From positions 558,001 through 622,000 of the forward strand of contig NZ_QLYX01000001.1 of the NCBI RefSeq assembly GCF_003289645.1: a DNA stretch of 64,000 bases, in the 5' to 3' direction. The DNA is from Actinomadura craniellae (lineage in GTDB: Bacteria > Actinomycetota > Actinomycetes > Streptosporangiales > Streptosporangiaceae). Position 1 is the first letter of the stretch, and each line of letters begins with the position of its first letter. The position numbers and the translations under genes are program-made. Under the pieces are notes generated by a model. The model worked only from the letters and a program-made list of their open reading frames with translations. It had not been told where the DNA came from and searched no databases. Positions 23,400 through 31,205 of this stretch are shown in pieces.

Positions 23400-24935
23400 A
23401 TGAGAAGCATTCCCACCGAGCTGGCCGAGCGGTACGAGGCGGAGGGCTGGTGGACCCGCGACACGCTCGGGGACGTGCTGGCCCGCGGGCTCGCGTCGGC
23501 CCCCGACGCCGGATTCCGCGTGTACTCGGCCGTACGGCCCTGGTCCGGAACCTTCCGCGACGTCGAGCACGTCGCGCGCAGGCTGGCGGGCGGGCTGCGC
23601 GCCCGGGGCGTCGGTCCCGGCGACGTGGTCGCGTTGCAACTGCCCAACTGGATGGAGGCCGCGGCGGTCTTCTGGGCCTCGACGTTCCTCGGGGCGACCG
23701 TGGTGCCGATCGTCCACTTCTACGGGCGCAAGGAGGTCGGGTACATCCTGGACTCGGTCCGGCCGCGCGTCTTCGTGGCGGCGGAGCGGTTCGGGCGGCT
23801 GGAGTACCAGGCCGACCTAGCCGCGAACGTGCCCGTCGTCGGTGTGGTGGGGCGCGACTTCGACGACCTGCTGGCCGACGAGCCGATGCCCGGGGTCGTC
23901 GCGGCGGACCCGGCGAGTCCCGCCCTGATCGCGTTCACCTCCGGCACCACGCGCGACCCCAAGGGCGTCGTCCACAGCCACCAGACGATCGGCTACGAGA
24001 CGCGCCAGCTCGCCGCCCGCTACCCGCCGGACCGGGGCAGCCAGCTCACCGCGGCCCCCGTGGGCCACTTCATCGGCATGCTGAACGCCTTCCTGATCCC
24101 CGTCCTGGACGGTGCGCCGGTGAACCTCGCCGACGTGTGGGACCCGGGCCAGGCGCTGGCGCTGATGAAGAGCGACGGGCTCACCGTGGGCGGCGGGGCG
24201 ACGTACTTCATGACCAGCCTGCTCGACCACCCCGACTTCACGCCCGAGCACCTGCCGTACATGAAGTACGCGGGCCTCGGCGGCGCGGCGGTGCCGGCGG
24301 CGGTCACCACCCGGCTGGCGGAGCTGGGCGTCACGGTGTACCGCGCCTACGGCAGCACCGAACACCCGTCGATCACCGGCTCCCACTGGGCGGCGCCCGA
24401 GGACAAGCGGCTCTACACCGACGGGAACGTCCTGCCCGGGGTGGAGCTGCGGCTGGCCGAGGACGGCGAGATCCTCAGCCGGGGCCCGGACCTGTGCCTG
24501 GGCTACACCGACCCGGCGCTGACCGAGCGGGTCTTCGACGCCGACGGCTGGTACCACACCGGCGACATCGGGGTGCTGGACGAGGACGGCTACCTCACGA
24601 TCACCGATCGCAAGTCCGACATCATCATCCGCGGCGGCGAGAACATCAGCGCGCTGGAGGTCGAGGAGGTGCTCCTCGGCATGCCCGCCGTCGCGGAGGC
24701 CGCGGTGGTGGCCGCCCCCGACGCCCGGCTGGGCGAGCACGCCGCGGCCGTCCTGCGGCTGCGGCCCGGGCACTCCGCGCCCGACCTCGACGAGCTGCGC
24801 GCCCACCTGGAGCGGGTGGGGCTGGCCAGGCAGAAGTGGCCGGAGGAGCTGCACGTGGTGGCGGACTTCCCGCGGACCCCCAGCGGCAAGATCCAAAAGT
24901 TCGTTCTCCGACGGGACATTGCGACACCCAAGTGA
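23400..24935 (+). CDS. AMP-forming acyl-CoA synthetase
   Basis: 511-residue ANL-family ligase. It has the P-loop FTSGTTRDPKGVVHSH, the AYGSTEHP motif, YHTGDIGVLDEDGYLTITDR, and a C-terminal lysine in PSGKIQKFVLR. ATG 23400 is preferred to the in-frame ATG at 23382 because AAGGAG lies between them. It activates a carboxylic acid with ATP and CoA. The segment around GHFIGMLNAFLIP differs from fatty-acid ligases and recalls cyclohexanecarboxylate-CoA ligases, so an alicyclic acid is possible. Divergent from the reductase and under site E. Operator site F starts two bases after its stop codon. Confidence 0.93.
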   Translation: MRSIPTELAERYEAEGWWTRDTLGDVLARGLASAPDAGFRVYSAVRPWSGTFRDVEHVARRLAGGLRARGVGPGDVVALQLPNWMEAAAVFWASTFLGATVVPIVHFYGRKEVGYILDSVRPRVFVAAERFGRLEYQADLAANVPVVGVVGRDFDDLLADEPMPGVVAADPASPALIAFTSGTTRDPKGVVHSHQTIGYETRQLAARYPPDRGSQLTAAPVGHFIGMLNAFLIPVLDGAPVNLADVWDPGQALALMKSDGLTVGGGATYFMTSLLDHPDFTPEHLPYMKYAGLGGAAVPAAVTTRLAELGVTVYRAYGSTEHPSITGSHWAAPEDKRLYTDGNVLPGVELRLAEDGEILSRGPDLCLGYTDPALTERVFDADGWYHTGDIGVLDEDGYLTITDRKSDIIIRGGENISALEVEEVLLGMPAVAEAAVVAAPDARLGEHAAAVLRLRPGHSAPDLDELRAHLERVGLARQKWPEELHVVADFPRTPSGKIQKFVLRRDIATPK

Positions 24936-24937
24936 TG

Positions 24938-24952
24938 AGAATACTATTCTCG
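24938..24952. promoter_or_regulatory. GAGAAT-N3-ATTCTC operator, site F (perfect)
   Basis: GAGAAT-ACT-ATTCTC, a perfect palindrome 21 bp before the amidohydrolase start. The right half contains TATTCT, a plausible -10 hexamer. Confidence 0.8.
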
Positions 24953-24973
24953 CATTCAGCAAGGGAGGATCTT

Positions 24974-26152
24974 ATGTCGTCACGCGACGTGCCGTTTCCG
25001 CTGTTCGACGCGGACAACCACCTGTACGAGACCGAGGAGGCGATGACCAAGTACCTGCCCAAGGAGTACGAGGGCGCCATCCAGTACGTCCAGGTGCGCG
25101 GCCGGACCAAGATCGCGGTCCTGGGGCAGATCAGCGAGTACATCCCCAACCCCACCTTCGAGGTGGTGGCCCGACCGGGCGCGATGGAGGAGTACTTCCG
25201 CGTCGGCAACCCCGAGGGCAAGTCCCGCCGTGAGATCTTCGGCGACCCGATGCGCTCGATCCCCGCCTTCCGCGAGCCGGCACCCCGGCTGGAGCTGATG
25301 AACGAGCAGGGCATCGAGCGGACGCTGATGTTCCCGACGCTCGCCAGCCTGATCGAGGAGCGGATGCGGGAGGACCCCGAGCTCATCCACGCGGTCGTCC
25401 ACGCGCTCAACCAGTGGCTGTTCGAGGTGTGGTCCTTCAACTACAAGGACCGCATCTTCACCACCCCGGTCATCAGCCTCCCGATCGTGGACAAGGCGAT
25501 CGAGGAGCTGAACTGGTGCGTCGAGCGCGGGGCCAAGGCGGTCCTGATCCGGCCGGCGCCGGTGCCCGGCTTCCGCGGCCCGCGCTCCTTCGCGCTGCCG
25601 GAGTTCGACCCGTTCTGGAAGCGCGTCGTGGAGACCGGCGTCGTGGTCGGGCTGCACTCCTCCGACAGCGGCTACGCCCGGTACACCAGCGACTGGGAGG
25701 GCCGGAGCAACGAGATGCTGCCCTTCAAGCCGAACGCCTTCCGGCAGATCAGCGAGTGGCGGCCGATCCAGGACTCGGTGGCGTCGCTGGTCTGCCACGG
25801 CGCGCTGACCCGGTTCCCCGAACTGAAGATCGCGGTCATCGAGAACGGCGCCTCCTGGCTCCAGCCGCTGCTGAAGCAGCTGGCGGACCTCAACAAGAAG
25901 ATGCCGAACGAGTTCGAGGAGGACCCGGTCGAGGCCGTCAAGCGCAACATCCACATCAGCCCGTTCTGGGAGGAGAACATGGCTGAGCTGTCCGACATCA
26001 TCGGCGTGGAGCGGGTGCTGTTCGGCTCGGACTACCCCCACCCCGAGGGCCTGGCCGACCCGGTCAGCTACATCGACGAGCTGACGGGTCTCGGCGAGGA
26101 CGACAAGGCCAAGATCATGGGTGGCAACCTCGCCAGGTTGATGTCGGTATGA
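24974..26152 (+). CDS. Amidohydrolase-2 family protein (ACMSD-like decarboxylase/hydrolase fold)
   Basis: 392-residue TIM-barrel metal-dependent protein. The N-terminal DADNHLYE takes the place of the usual DxHxH, with the single His retained. VGLHSSDSG and VIENGASW supply mid-barrel residues, and FGSDYPHPEG holds the C-terminal catalytic Asp. Relatives decarboxylate or hydrolyse ring acids. The ATG follows AAGGGAGG. It overlaps the FadD3-like ligase by ATGA and is directly controlled by site F. A related protein lies at 48850-50148. The reaction is unknown. Confidence 0.9.
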   Translation: MSSRDVPFPLFDADNHLYETEEAMTKYLPKEYEGAIQYVQVRGRTKIAVLGQISEYIPNPTFEVVARPGAMEEYFRVGNPEGKSRREIFGDPMRSIPAFREPAPRLELMNEQGIERTLMFPTLASLIEERMREDPELIHAVVHALNQWLFEVWSFNYKDRIFTTPVISLPIVDKAIEELNWCVERGAKAVLIRPAPVPGFRGPRSFALPEFDPFWKRVVETGVVVGLHSSDSGYARYTSDWEGRSNEMLPFKPNAFRQISEWRPIQDSVASLVCHGALTRFPELKIAVIENGASWLQPLLKQLADLNKKMPNEFEEDPVEAVKRNIHISPFWEENMAELSDIIGVERVLFGSDYPHPEGLADPVSYIDELTGLGEDDKAKIMGGNLARLMSV

Positions 26153-27582
26153 CGTGGGACACCATCCCCCAGATGGTGCTCAGTGTCGACGACCGCTTCG
26201 GTAACGCCGAAGCGGTCGTCGACGGGCCGCTCCGGCTCACCTTCACCGAACTGGCCGAGCGGGTCCGCGTGGCGGCGGGGGCCTTCGCCGAGGCCGGGAT
26301 CGACAAGGGTGACCGGGCGGCGATCTGGGCGCCCAACTCGGCCGAGTGGATCATCGCGGCGTTCGGGCTGCTGACCGCCGGCGGCGTGCTGGTCACGGTC
26401 AACACCCGGTTCAAGGCCGCGGAGGCCCACGACATCGTCCGCCGTAGCGGGGCCAAGCTGGTCCTGTCCCAGCCGGGCTTCCTCGGCGAGGACTACACGG
26501 GCCCGCCCGAGGTGCCCACGATCGACATCAAGTCGGACTTCCTGTCCAGCGGCTCGCCGCTGGAGCGCGCGGTCAGCGGCGACGACGTGTGCGACATCAT
26601 GTTCACCTCGGGCACCACCGGGCGGCCCAAGGGCGTCATGATGACCCACGCCCAGGCACTCCGGATGTACGCGGAGTGGTGCGACCTGGCCGACCTGCGG
26701 CAGGGCGACCGGTACATGATCGTCAATCCGTTCTTCCACATCTTCGGGTACAAGGCCGGCTGCATCGCGTCCATGATCCGCGGGGCCACCGTCCACCCGG
26801 TGCCGGTCTTCGAGGTGGACCGGGTGCTGGAGCTGATCGAGCGCGAGCGGATCACGATGCTGCCGGGCCCGCCCACGCTGTACCACTCGCTGCTGGAGGC
26901 GCACGCCGAGGGGAAGTGGGACCTGTCGTCGCTGCGCGCGGCGGTGACCGGCTCGGCGGACATCCCGGTCGAGCTGATCCGCCGGGTCGTGACCGAACTG
27001 CCGTTCCAGACGATCAGGACCGGATACGGCCTGACCGAGGCGGGGACCGCGACCATCTCCCGGGACGGCGACTCGTTCGAGGACATCGCCACGACGGTCG
27101 GCCGGCCCTGCGACGGCGTCGAGATCCGGATCGCCGACGACGGTGAGGTGCTGGTCCGCGGCTACAGCGTCATGCGGGGTTACCTGGACGACCCCGAGGC
27201 CACCGCCGAGGCGATCGACGCGGACGGCTGGCTGCACACCGGGGACCTGGGGACGCTGGACGAGCGCGGCAACCTGCGGATCGTCGGCCGCAAGAAGGAC
27301 ATGTTCATCGTGGGCGGCTTCAACGCCTACCCCGCCGAGATCGAGAACTTCCTGATGGAGCACCCGGCCGTCACCCAGGCCGCCGTGATCGGCGTGCCGG
27401 ACGAGCGGCTCGGCCAGGTGGGCAAGGCCTTCGTGATCAAGCGGGAGGACCTCACCGAAGAGGAGCTCATCGCCTGGAGCCGTGACCGGATGGCCGGCTT
27501 CAAGGTCCCCCGGCAGGTGGTGTTCCTCGACGAACTGCCGCTCAACGCCACCGGCAAGGTCATGAAGGACCAGCTGCACTGA
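26149..27582 (+). CDS. AMP-forming acyl-CoA synthetase, FadD3-like
   Basis: 477-residue ANL ligase. It has MFTSGTTGRPKGVMMTH, a segment reading PFFHIFGYKAG, LPGPPTLYHSLL, TGYGLTEAG, LHTGDLGTLDERGN and C-terminal NATGKVMKDQL. From memory, several of these stretches closely parallel mycobacterial FadD3, which activates the steroid-derived ring C/D acid HIP. That makes a bicyclic or other alicyclic acid a reasonable guess. ATGA overlap with the amidohydrolase ensures coupled expression. The perfect hairpin at 27586-27623 terminates the operon. Confidence 0.92.
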   Translation: MTWDTIPQMVLSVDDRFGNAEAVVDGPLRLTFTELAERVRVAAGAFAEAGIDKGDRAAIWAPNSAEWIIAAFGLLTAGGVLVTVNTRFKAAEAHDIVRRSGAKLVLSQPGFLGEDYTGPPEVPTIDIKSDFLSSGSPLERAVSGDDVCDIMFTSGTTGRPKGVMMTHAQALRMYAEWCDLADLRQGDRYMIVNPFFHIFGYKAGCIASMIRGATVHPVPVFEVDRVLELIERERITMLPGPPTLYHSLLEAHAEGKWDLSSLRAAVTGSADIPVELIRRVVTELPFQTIRTGYGLTEAGTATISRDGDSFEDIATTVGRPCDGVEIRIADDGEVLVRGYSVMRGYLDDPEATAEAIDADGWLHTGDLGTLDERGNLRIVGRKKDMFIVGGFNAYPAEIENFLMEHPAVTQAAVIGVPDERLGQVGKAFVIKREDLTEEELIAWSRDRMAGFKVPRQVVFLDELPLNATGKVMKDQLH

Positions 27583-27585
27583 CCA

Positions 27586-27623
27586 GCACCCGGGCCGGGT
27601 ACCGGAGCGCCCGGCCCGGGTGC
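27586..27623 (+). terminator. Hairpin terminator
   Basis: Perfect 14-bp stem (27586-27599 with 27610-27623) and 10-base loop, three bases after the FadD3-like stop codon. Confidence 0.8.
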
Positions 27624-27729
27624 CCACCACGACCACACCCACGTCGCCCGGGGTGATTCCAGCGCCGAAGTCCGAGCGCGTCTCCGGCTCCCGCGGGCGG
27701 CACCACCCCTGCGATGAACGGGAGCGACC

Positions 27730-28119
27730 ATGAGACAGCAGACGATGCCCGGCGAACTGGACTGGCTGCTCGACGACCTGGTGCATCGGGTCGGCGGGGT
27801 GCGCCATGCCCTGCTGCTGGCCGAGGACGGGCTGGTCCTGGCGACCTCGGGGAACATCACCCGCGAGGACGCCGGGTTCCTGGCCGCGCTGGCGTCGGGA
27901 TTCGACCGCCTGGCCGGCGGCGTCCGGGAGCACTACCGGGCCCGGCGCGTGCAGCAGAGCACGGTGGAGCTGGACGACATGCTGTTCTTCGTGGTGCCGG
28001 CCGGCGGCGGGAACTGCCTGGCCGTGCTGAGCGACAAGGGCGGCAACGCGGGGCTGGTCGCCTACGAGGCCACCATGCTGATCAGACGGTTGCAGGGGCA
28101 GCCGACCGCGCCGCTCTGA
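27730..28119 (+). CDS. Roadblock/LC7-domain protein
   Basis: 129 residues covering a single roadblock/LC7 fold: ELDWLLDDLVHRVGGVRHALLLAEDGLVLATSG is abbreviated here as the N-terminal helix and first strands, followed by AVLSDKGGNAGLVAYEATMLIRR. In actinomycetes such proteins usually sit in conservons with a sensor kinase, a DUF742 protein and a small GTPase. None of these is next to it here. It stands alone between two catabolic operons. It may regulate an unlinked GTPase. The ATG follows GGGAGC. Function in this setting is unknown. Confidence 0.85.
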   Translation: MRQQTMPGELDWLLDDLVHRVGGVRHALLLAEDGLVLATSGNITREDAGFLAALASGFDRLAGGVREHYRARRVQQSTVELDDMLFFVVPAGGGNCLAVLSDKGGNAGLVAYEATMLIRRLQGQPTAPL

Positions 28120-28129
28120 CCGACCTCGC

Positions 28130-28144
28130 GATCATCTTATTCTC
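28130..28144. promoter_or_regulatory. GAGAAT-N3-ATTCTC-type operator, site G1
   Basis: GATCAT-CTT-ATTCTC, two mismatches, 45 bp upstream of the mutase start. Site G2 follows 6 bp later, so this promoter may bind two dimers. Confidence 0.5.
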
Positions 28145-28150
28145 TTGGGT

Positions 28151-28165
28151 GGTATTGGCATTCTC
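28151..28165. promoter_or_regulatory. GAGAAT-N3-ATTCTC-type operator, degenerate site G2
   Basis: GGTATT-GGC-ATTCTC, nearly the same variant as site D (22253-22267). Confidence 0.45.
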
Positions 28166-28188
28166 GTTTTTTGAAAGTAACGTATCTG

Positions 28189-29769
28189 ATGATGAACGAC
28201 TTCGCCGAGACTTCGTCCGGCATCCCGCTCCAGCCGGTCTACGGACCGGCGGACCGGCATGCCGAGCCCCCCGAACCGGGCCGCTTCCCCTTCACCCGCG
28301 GCAACTACGCCTCCGGCTACCGGGGGCGACTGTGGACGTTCCGGCAGTACTCCGGGTTCGGCACGGCGGAGGAGTCCAACCGCCGCTACCGCTACCTCCT
28401 GGAGCAGGGCGGCACCGGGCTGTCGGTCGCGCTCGACCTGCCCACCCAGTGCGGCTACGACTCCGACGACCCCGAGGTGAGCGAGGAGGTCGGCCGGGTC
28501 GGCGTGGCGGTCGACACCCTCGCCGACGCCGAGATCCTGTTCGAGGACATCCCGCTGGACCGGATCAGCACCAGCTTCACCATCAACGGGACGGCCGCGA
28601 TCCTGCTGGCGTTCTACGTGGCGGCGGCCGAGCGCAAGGGCGTTCCCCGGGCGAAGCTCACCGGGACGATCCAGAACGACATCCTCAAGGAGTACGCCTC
28701 GCGCGGCACCTGGATCTGGCCGCCCGAACCGTCCCTGCGGCTGATCGCCGACACTATCGAGTTCTGCGCGGCCGAGGTGCCGAAGTTCAACGCGATCTCG
28801 GTGGCCGGCGCGCACTTCCGGGACGCCGGCGCCAACGCGGTGCAGGAGATGGCCTTCACCCTCGCCGACGGGGTCACCTACTGCGACACCGTGCTGGCCC
28901 GCGGCCGGATGACGATCGAGAAGTTCGCCCCGCAGGTCTCCTTCTTCTTCTACACGCACGGCGACTTCTTCGAGGAGATCGCCAAGTACCGGGCGGGCCG
29001 GCGGCGCTGGGCGACGATCGTCCGGGAACGGTACGGGGCGTCCTCGGACAAGGCGTCGATGTTCCGCTTCGGCTGCGTCGCGGGCGGCGCCTCCCTGTAC
29101 GCCCCCCAGGCGCGCAACAACGTGGTCCGGGTGGCCTACGAGGCGATGGCCTCCGTGCTGGGCGGCGTCCAGTCGATGTTCACCGCGGCCTGGGACGAGC
29201 CCTTCGCGCTGCCCAGCGAGGAGTCGGCGACGCTCGCCCTGCGCACCCAGCAGATCCTCGCCCACGAGACCGGCGTCACCCGCGTCGCGGACCCGCTCGG
29301 CGGCTCCTACTTCGTCGAGGCGCTCACCGACGCCACCGAGGCCAAGATCATCGAGATCATGGACGACCTCGACCGGCACGGCGGCATGGTCCGCGCGATC
29401 GAGGACGGCTACCTGCAGGGTCTGATCGCCGACGAGGCCTACCGGACCCACCAGGAGATCGAGGACGGCACCCGCCCGATCGTGGGGGTCAACCGGTTCG
29501 TCTCCGACGAGCCGCCACCCGACCTGGCGACCTACGAACTGGACGCCGAGGGCCGCGAACGGCAGCTCAAACGGCTCGCCCGGGTGAAGGCCGGCCGCGA
29601 CAACGCGGCCGTGCAGGCCCGCCTCGCCGACCTGTCCCGGGCCGCGGAAGGTGACGACAACCTCATGGGTCCCCTGATCGACTGCGCCAACGCCTACTGC
29701 ACGGTCGGCGAGATGGTCGCCGCGCTCAAGGCGGTCTGGGGCGAGTTCCAGCAGCCGGTGGTGTTCTGA
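28189..29769 (+). CDS. B12-dependent acyl-CoA mutase, large (catalytic) subunit, methylmalonyl-CoA mutase family
   Basis: 526-residue TIM-barrel subunit without the C-terminal cobalamin domain, which is encoded by the next gene. The substrate-site Tyr of methylmalonyl-CoA mutase (human Tyr110) is kept in TFRQYSGFG (Tyr54), and the carboxylate-binding Arg (human Arg228) in LKEYASRGT (Arg172). Isobutyryl- and 2-hydroxyisobutyryl-CoA mutases differ at these positions. It should therefore rearrange a carboxylated acyl-CoA such as methylmalonyl-CoA or a larger homologue. The start is uncertain: ATG ATG at 28189/28192 has a weak ribosome site, and a TTG lies at 28171. Adjacent G1/G2 operator sites place it in the island regulon. 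Confidence 0.92.
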   Translation: MMNDFAETSSGIPLQPVYGPADRHAEPPEPGRFPFTRGNYASGYRGRLWTFRQYSGFGTAEESNRRYRYLLEQGGTGLSVALDLPTQCGYDSDDPEVSEEVGRVGVAVDTLADAEILFEDIPLDRISTSFTINGTAAILLAFYVAAAERKGVPRAKLTGTIQNDILKEYASRGTWIWPPEPSLRLIADTIEFCAAEVPKFNAISVAGAHFRDAGANAVQEMAFTLADGVTYCDTVLARGRMTIEKFAPQVSFFFYTHGDFFEEIAKYRAGRRRWATIVRERYGASSDKASMFRFGCVAGGASLYAPQARNNVVRVAYEAMASVLGGVQSMFTAAWDEPFALPSEESATLALRTQQILAHETGVTRVADPLGGSYFVEALTDATEAKIIEIMDDLDRHGGMVRAIEDGYLQGLIADEAYRTHQEIEDGTRPIVGVNRFVSDEPPPDLATYELDAEGRERQLKRLARVKAGRDNAAVQARLADLSRAAEGDDNLMGPLIDCANAYCTVGEMVAALKAVWGEFQQPVVF

Positions 29770-30170
29770 TGCGCACCCGAGTCCTGATCGCCAAGCCCGG
29801 CCTGGACGGCCACGACCGCGGCGCCAAGATCGTCGCCCGTGCGCTGCGCGACGCGGGCTTCGAGGTCGTCTTCACCGGCATCCGCCAGCGGATCGAGGAC
29901 ATCGTGGCGATCGCCCTCCAGGAGGACGTCGCCGTCGTCGGCCTCAGCATCCTGTCCGGCGCGCACCTGGCGCTGACCGCGCGCACCGTCGAGGCGCTCC
30001 GGGCCGCCGACGCCGCCGACATCGCCGTCATCGTCGGCGGCACCATCCCCGCGGCCGACGTCCCCCGCCTGCAGGAGGCGGGTGCCGCCGCGGTCTTCCC
30101 GACCGGTACCTCCCTCGACGTCCTCGTGGCGGAGGTCCGCGCCTTGACCGCCGCCCCCGCCCCGCCCTGA
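29769..30170 (+). CDS. Cobalamin-binding small subunit of acyl-CoA mutase
   Basis: 133-residue Rossmann-like B12-binding domain. GLDGHDRGAK carries His15, the lower cobalt ligand, and GLSILSGAHL and VIVGGTIP form the rest of the cobalamin pocket, as in the C-terminal domain of methylmalonyl-CoA mutase. The ATG overlaps the TGA of the large-subunit gene by one base, so the two are made together and form one holoenzyme. The C-terminal tail is Pro/Ala rich. MeaB, the usual GTPase partner, is at 40051-40932. Confidence 0.95.
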   Translation: MRTRVLIAKPGLDGHDRGAKIVARALRDAGFEVVFTGIRQRIEDIVAIALQEDVAVVGLSILSGAHLALTARTVEALRAADAADIAVIVGGTIPAADVPRLQEAGAAAVFPTGTSLDVLVAEVRALTAAPAPP

Positions 30171-30248
30171 TCGCTTCGTGCACGGCGTGGCGCGGGCGGC
30201 GCGGCCCCACCGCGTGAAGACAACGGATCTCGAGCATTGGGAGGCACT

Positions 30249-31205
30249 GTGCGGGTCGGTGTGATGAGCGGTCCGGAGCGGGGAGACTCCGCGCGGAAGG
30301 CCGTACGCATGATCGAGGACGCCGAGTGGGCCGAGAGCGCGGGGCTGGACACGGTGTGGGTCCCGCAGGTCCCGACGGACTTCGACGCGCTGGTGGCCGT
30401 GTCCCTGATGGGGGCGCGCACCTCGCGGATCGAACTGGGGACCGCGGTCGTGCCGCTGCAGACGCAGCACCCGATCGCGCTGGCCCGGCAGGCGATGTCC
30501 GCGCAAGCCGCCGCGAACGGGCGGCTGGCGCTGGGCGTCGGCCCGTCGCACCACTGGATCGTGCGGGACATGCTCGGCCTGCCGTACGAGCGGCCGGCCG
30601 CGTTCACCCGCGACTACCTGGAGGTCATGGACGCCGCGCTGCGCGGCCCGGGCGACGTCGACGTGGAGAACGAGACGTTCACGGTGCACAACCCGCTCGG
30701 CCTCGGCCCGGTGGCGCCGCTGCCGGTGCTGCTGGCCGCGCTCGGCCCGGTCATGCTGCGGATCGCCGGCGAGCGGGCGGACGGGACCGTACTGTGGATG
30801 GCCGACGAGCGCGCGGTCGCCGAACACGTCGTGCCGCGCATCACCAAGGCGGCCGAGGAGGCGGGCCGCCCGGCGCCGCGCGTCGTCGCCGGCATCCCGG
30901 TCTGCCTGTGCCGCCCCGAGGAGGTGGACGCCGCGCGCGCCCGCGCCAACCGCATCCTGGGGGAGGCCGAGGTGTCGCCCAACTACCAGCGGCTGCTGGA
31001 CTACGGCGACGCCCGGGACGTCGGCGACCTGTGCGCGGCGGGCGACGAGAAGGCGATCCTGGCCCGGATGCGGCGCTTCGCCGACGCCGGGGTCACCGAC
31101 CTGTCGGTGCGGCTGCTGCCCCTCGGGGAGAACCGGGACGAACTGGTCGCCTCCAAGCTCCGCACCCGCGAGATGATCGCCGCGCTGGCCGCGGAACTGC
31201 GGTGA
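30249..31205 (+). CDS. LLM-class (F420-type) oxidoreductase
   Basis: 318-residue luciferase-like TIM-barrel protein. RVGVMSGPERGD, ELGTAVVPLQTQHPIALARQ and GVGPSHHWIVRDMLG correspond to the cofactor strands of F420- or FMN-dependent members. I chose the GTG at 30249, which has GGGAGG five bases upstream, over the TTG at 30237. It probably transfers hydride to or from an alcohol, ketone or enoyl group using F420, but a flavin-dependent role is possible. It lies between the mutase pair and a CoA-transferase and overlaps the latter by GTGA. Confidence 0.88.
   Translation: MRVGVMSGPERGDSARKAVRMIEDAEWAESAGLDTVWVPQVPTDFDALVAVSLMGARTSRIELGTAVVPLQTQHPIALARQAMSAQAAANGRLALGVGPSHHWIVRDMLGLPYERPAAFTRDYLEVMDAALRGPGDVDVENETFTVHNPLGLGPVAPLPVLLAALGPVMLRIAGERADGTVLWMADERAVAEHVVPRITKAAEEAGRPAPRVVAGIPVCLCRPEEVDAARARANRILGEAEVSPNYQRLLDYGDARDVGDLCAAGDEKAILARMRRFADAGVTDLSVRLLPLGENRDELVASKLRTREMIAALAAELR

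Noticed and set aside
22562-26152. Very long plus-strand frame spanning the reductase, ligase and amidohydrolase
   Set aside because: Only the part from 24974 is in the true amidohydrolase frame. The upstream part is an antisense or off-frame shadow.
28189-30170. Calling the mutase an isobutyryl-CoA or 2-hydroxyisobutyryl-CoA mutase because it is split
   Set aside because: The Tyr and Arg positions match methylmalonyl-CoA mutase, so the substrate call from architecture alone is unsafe.
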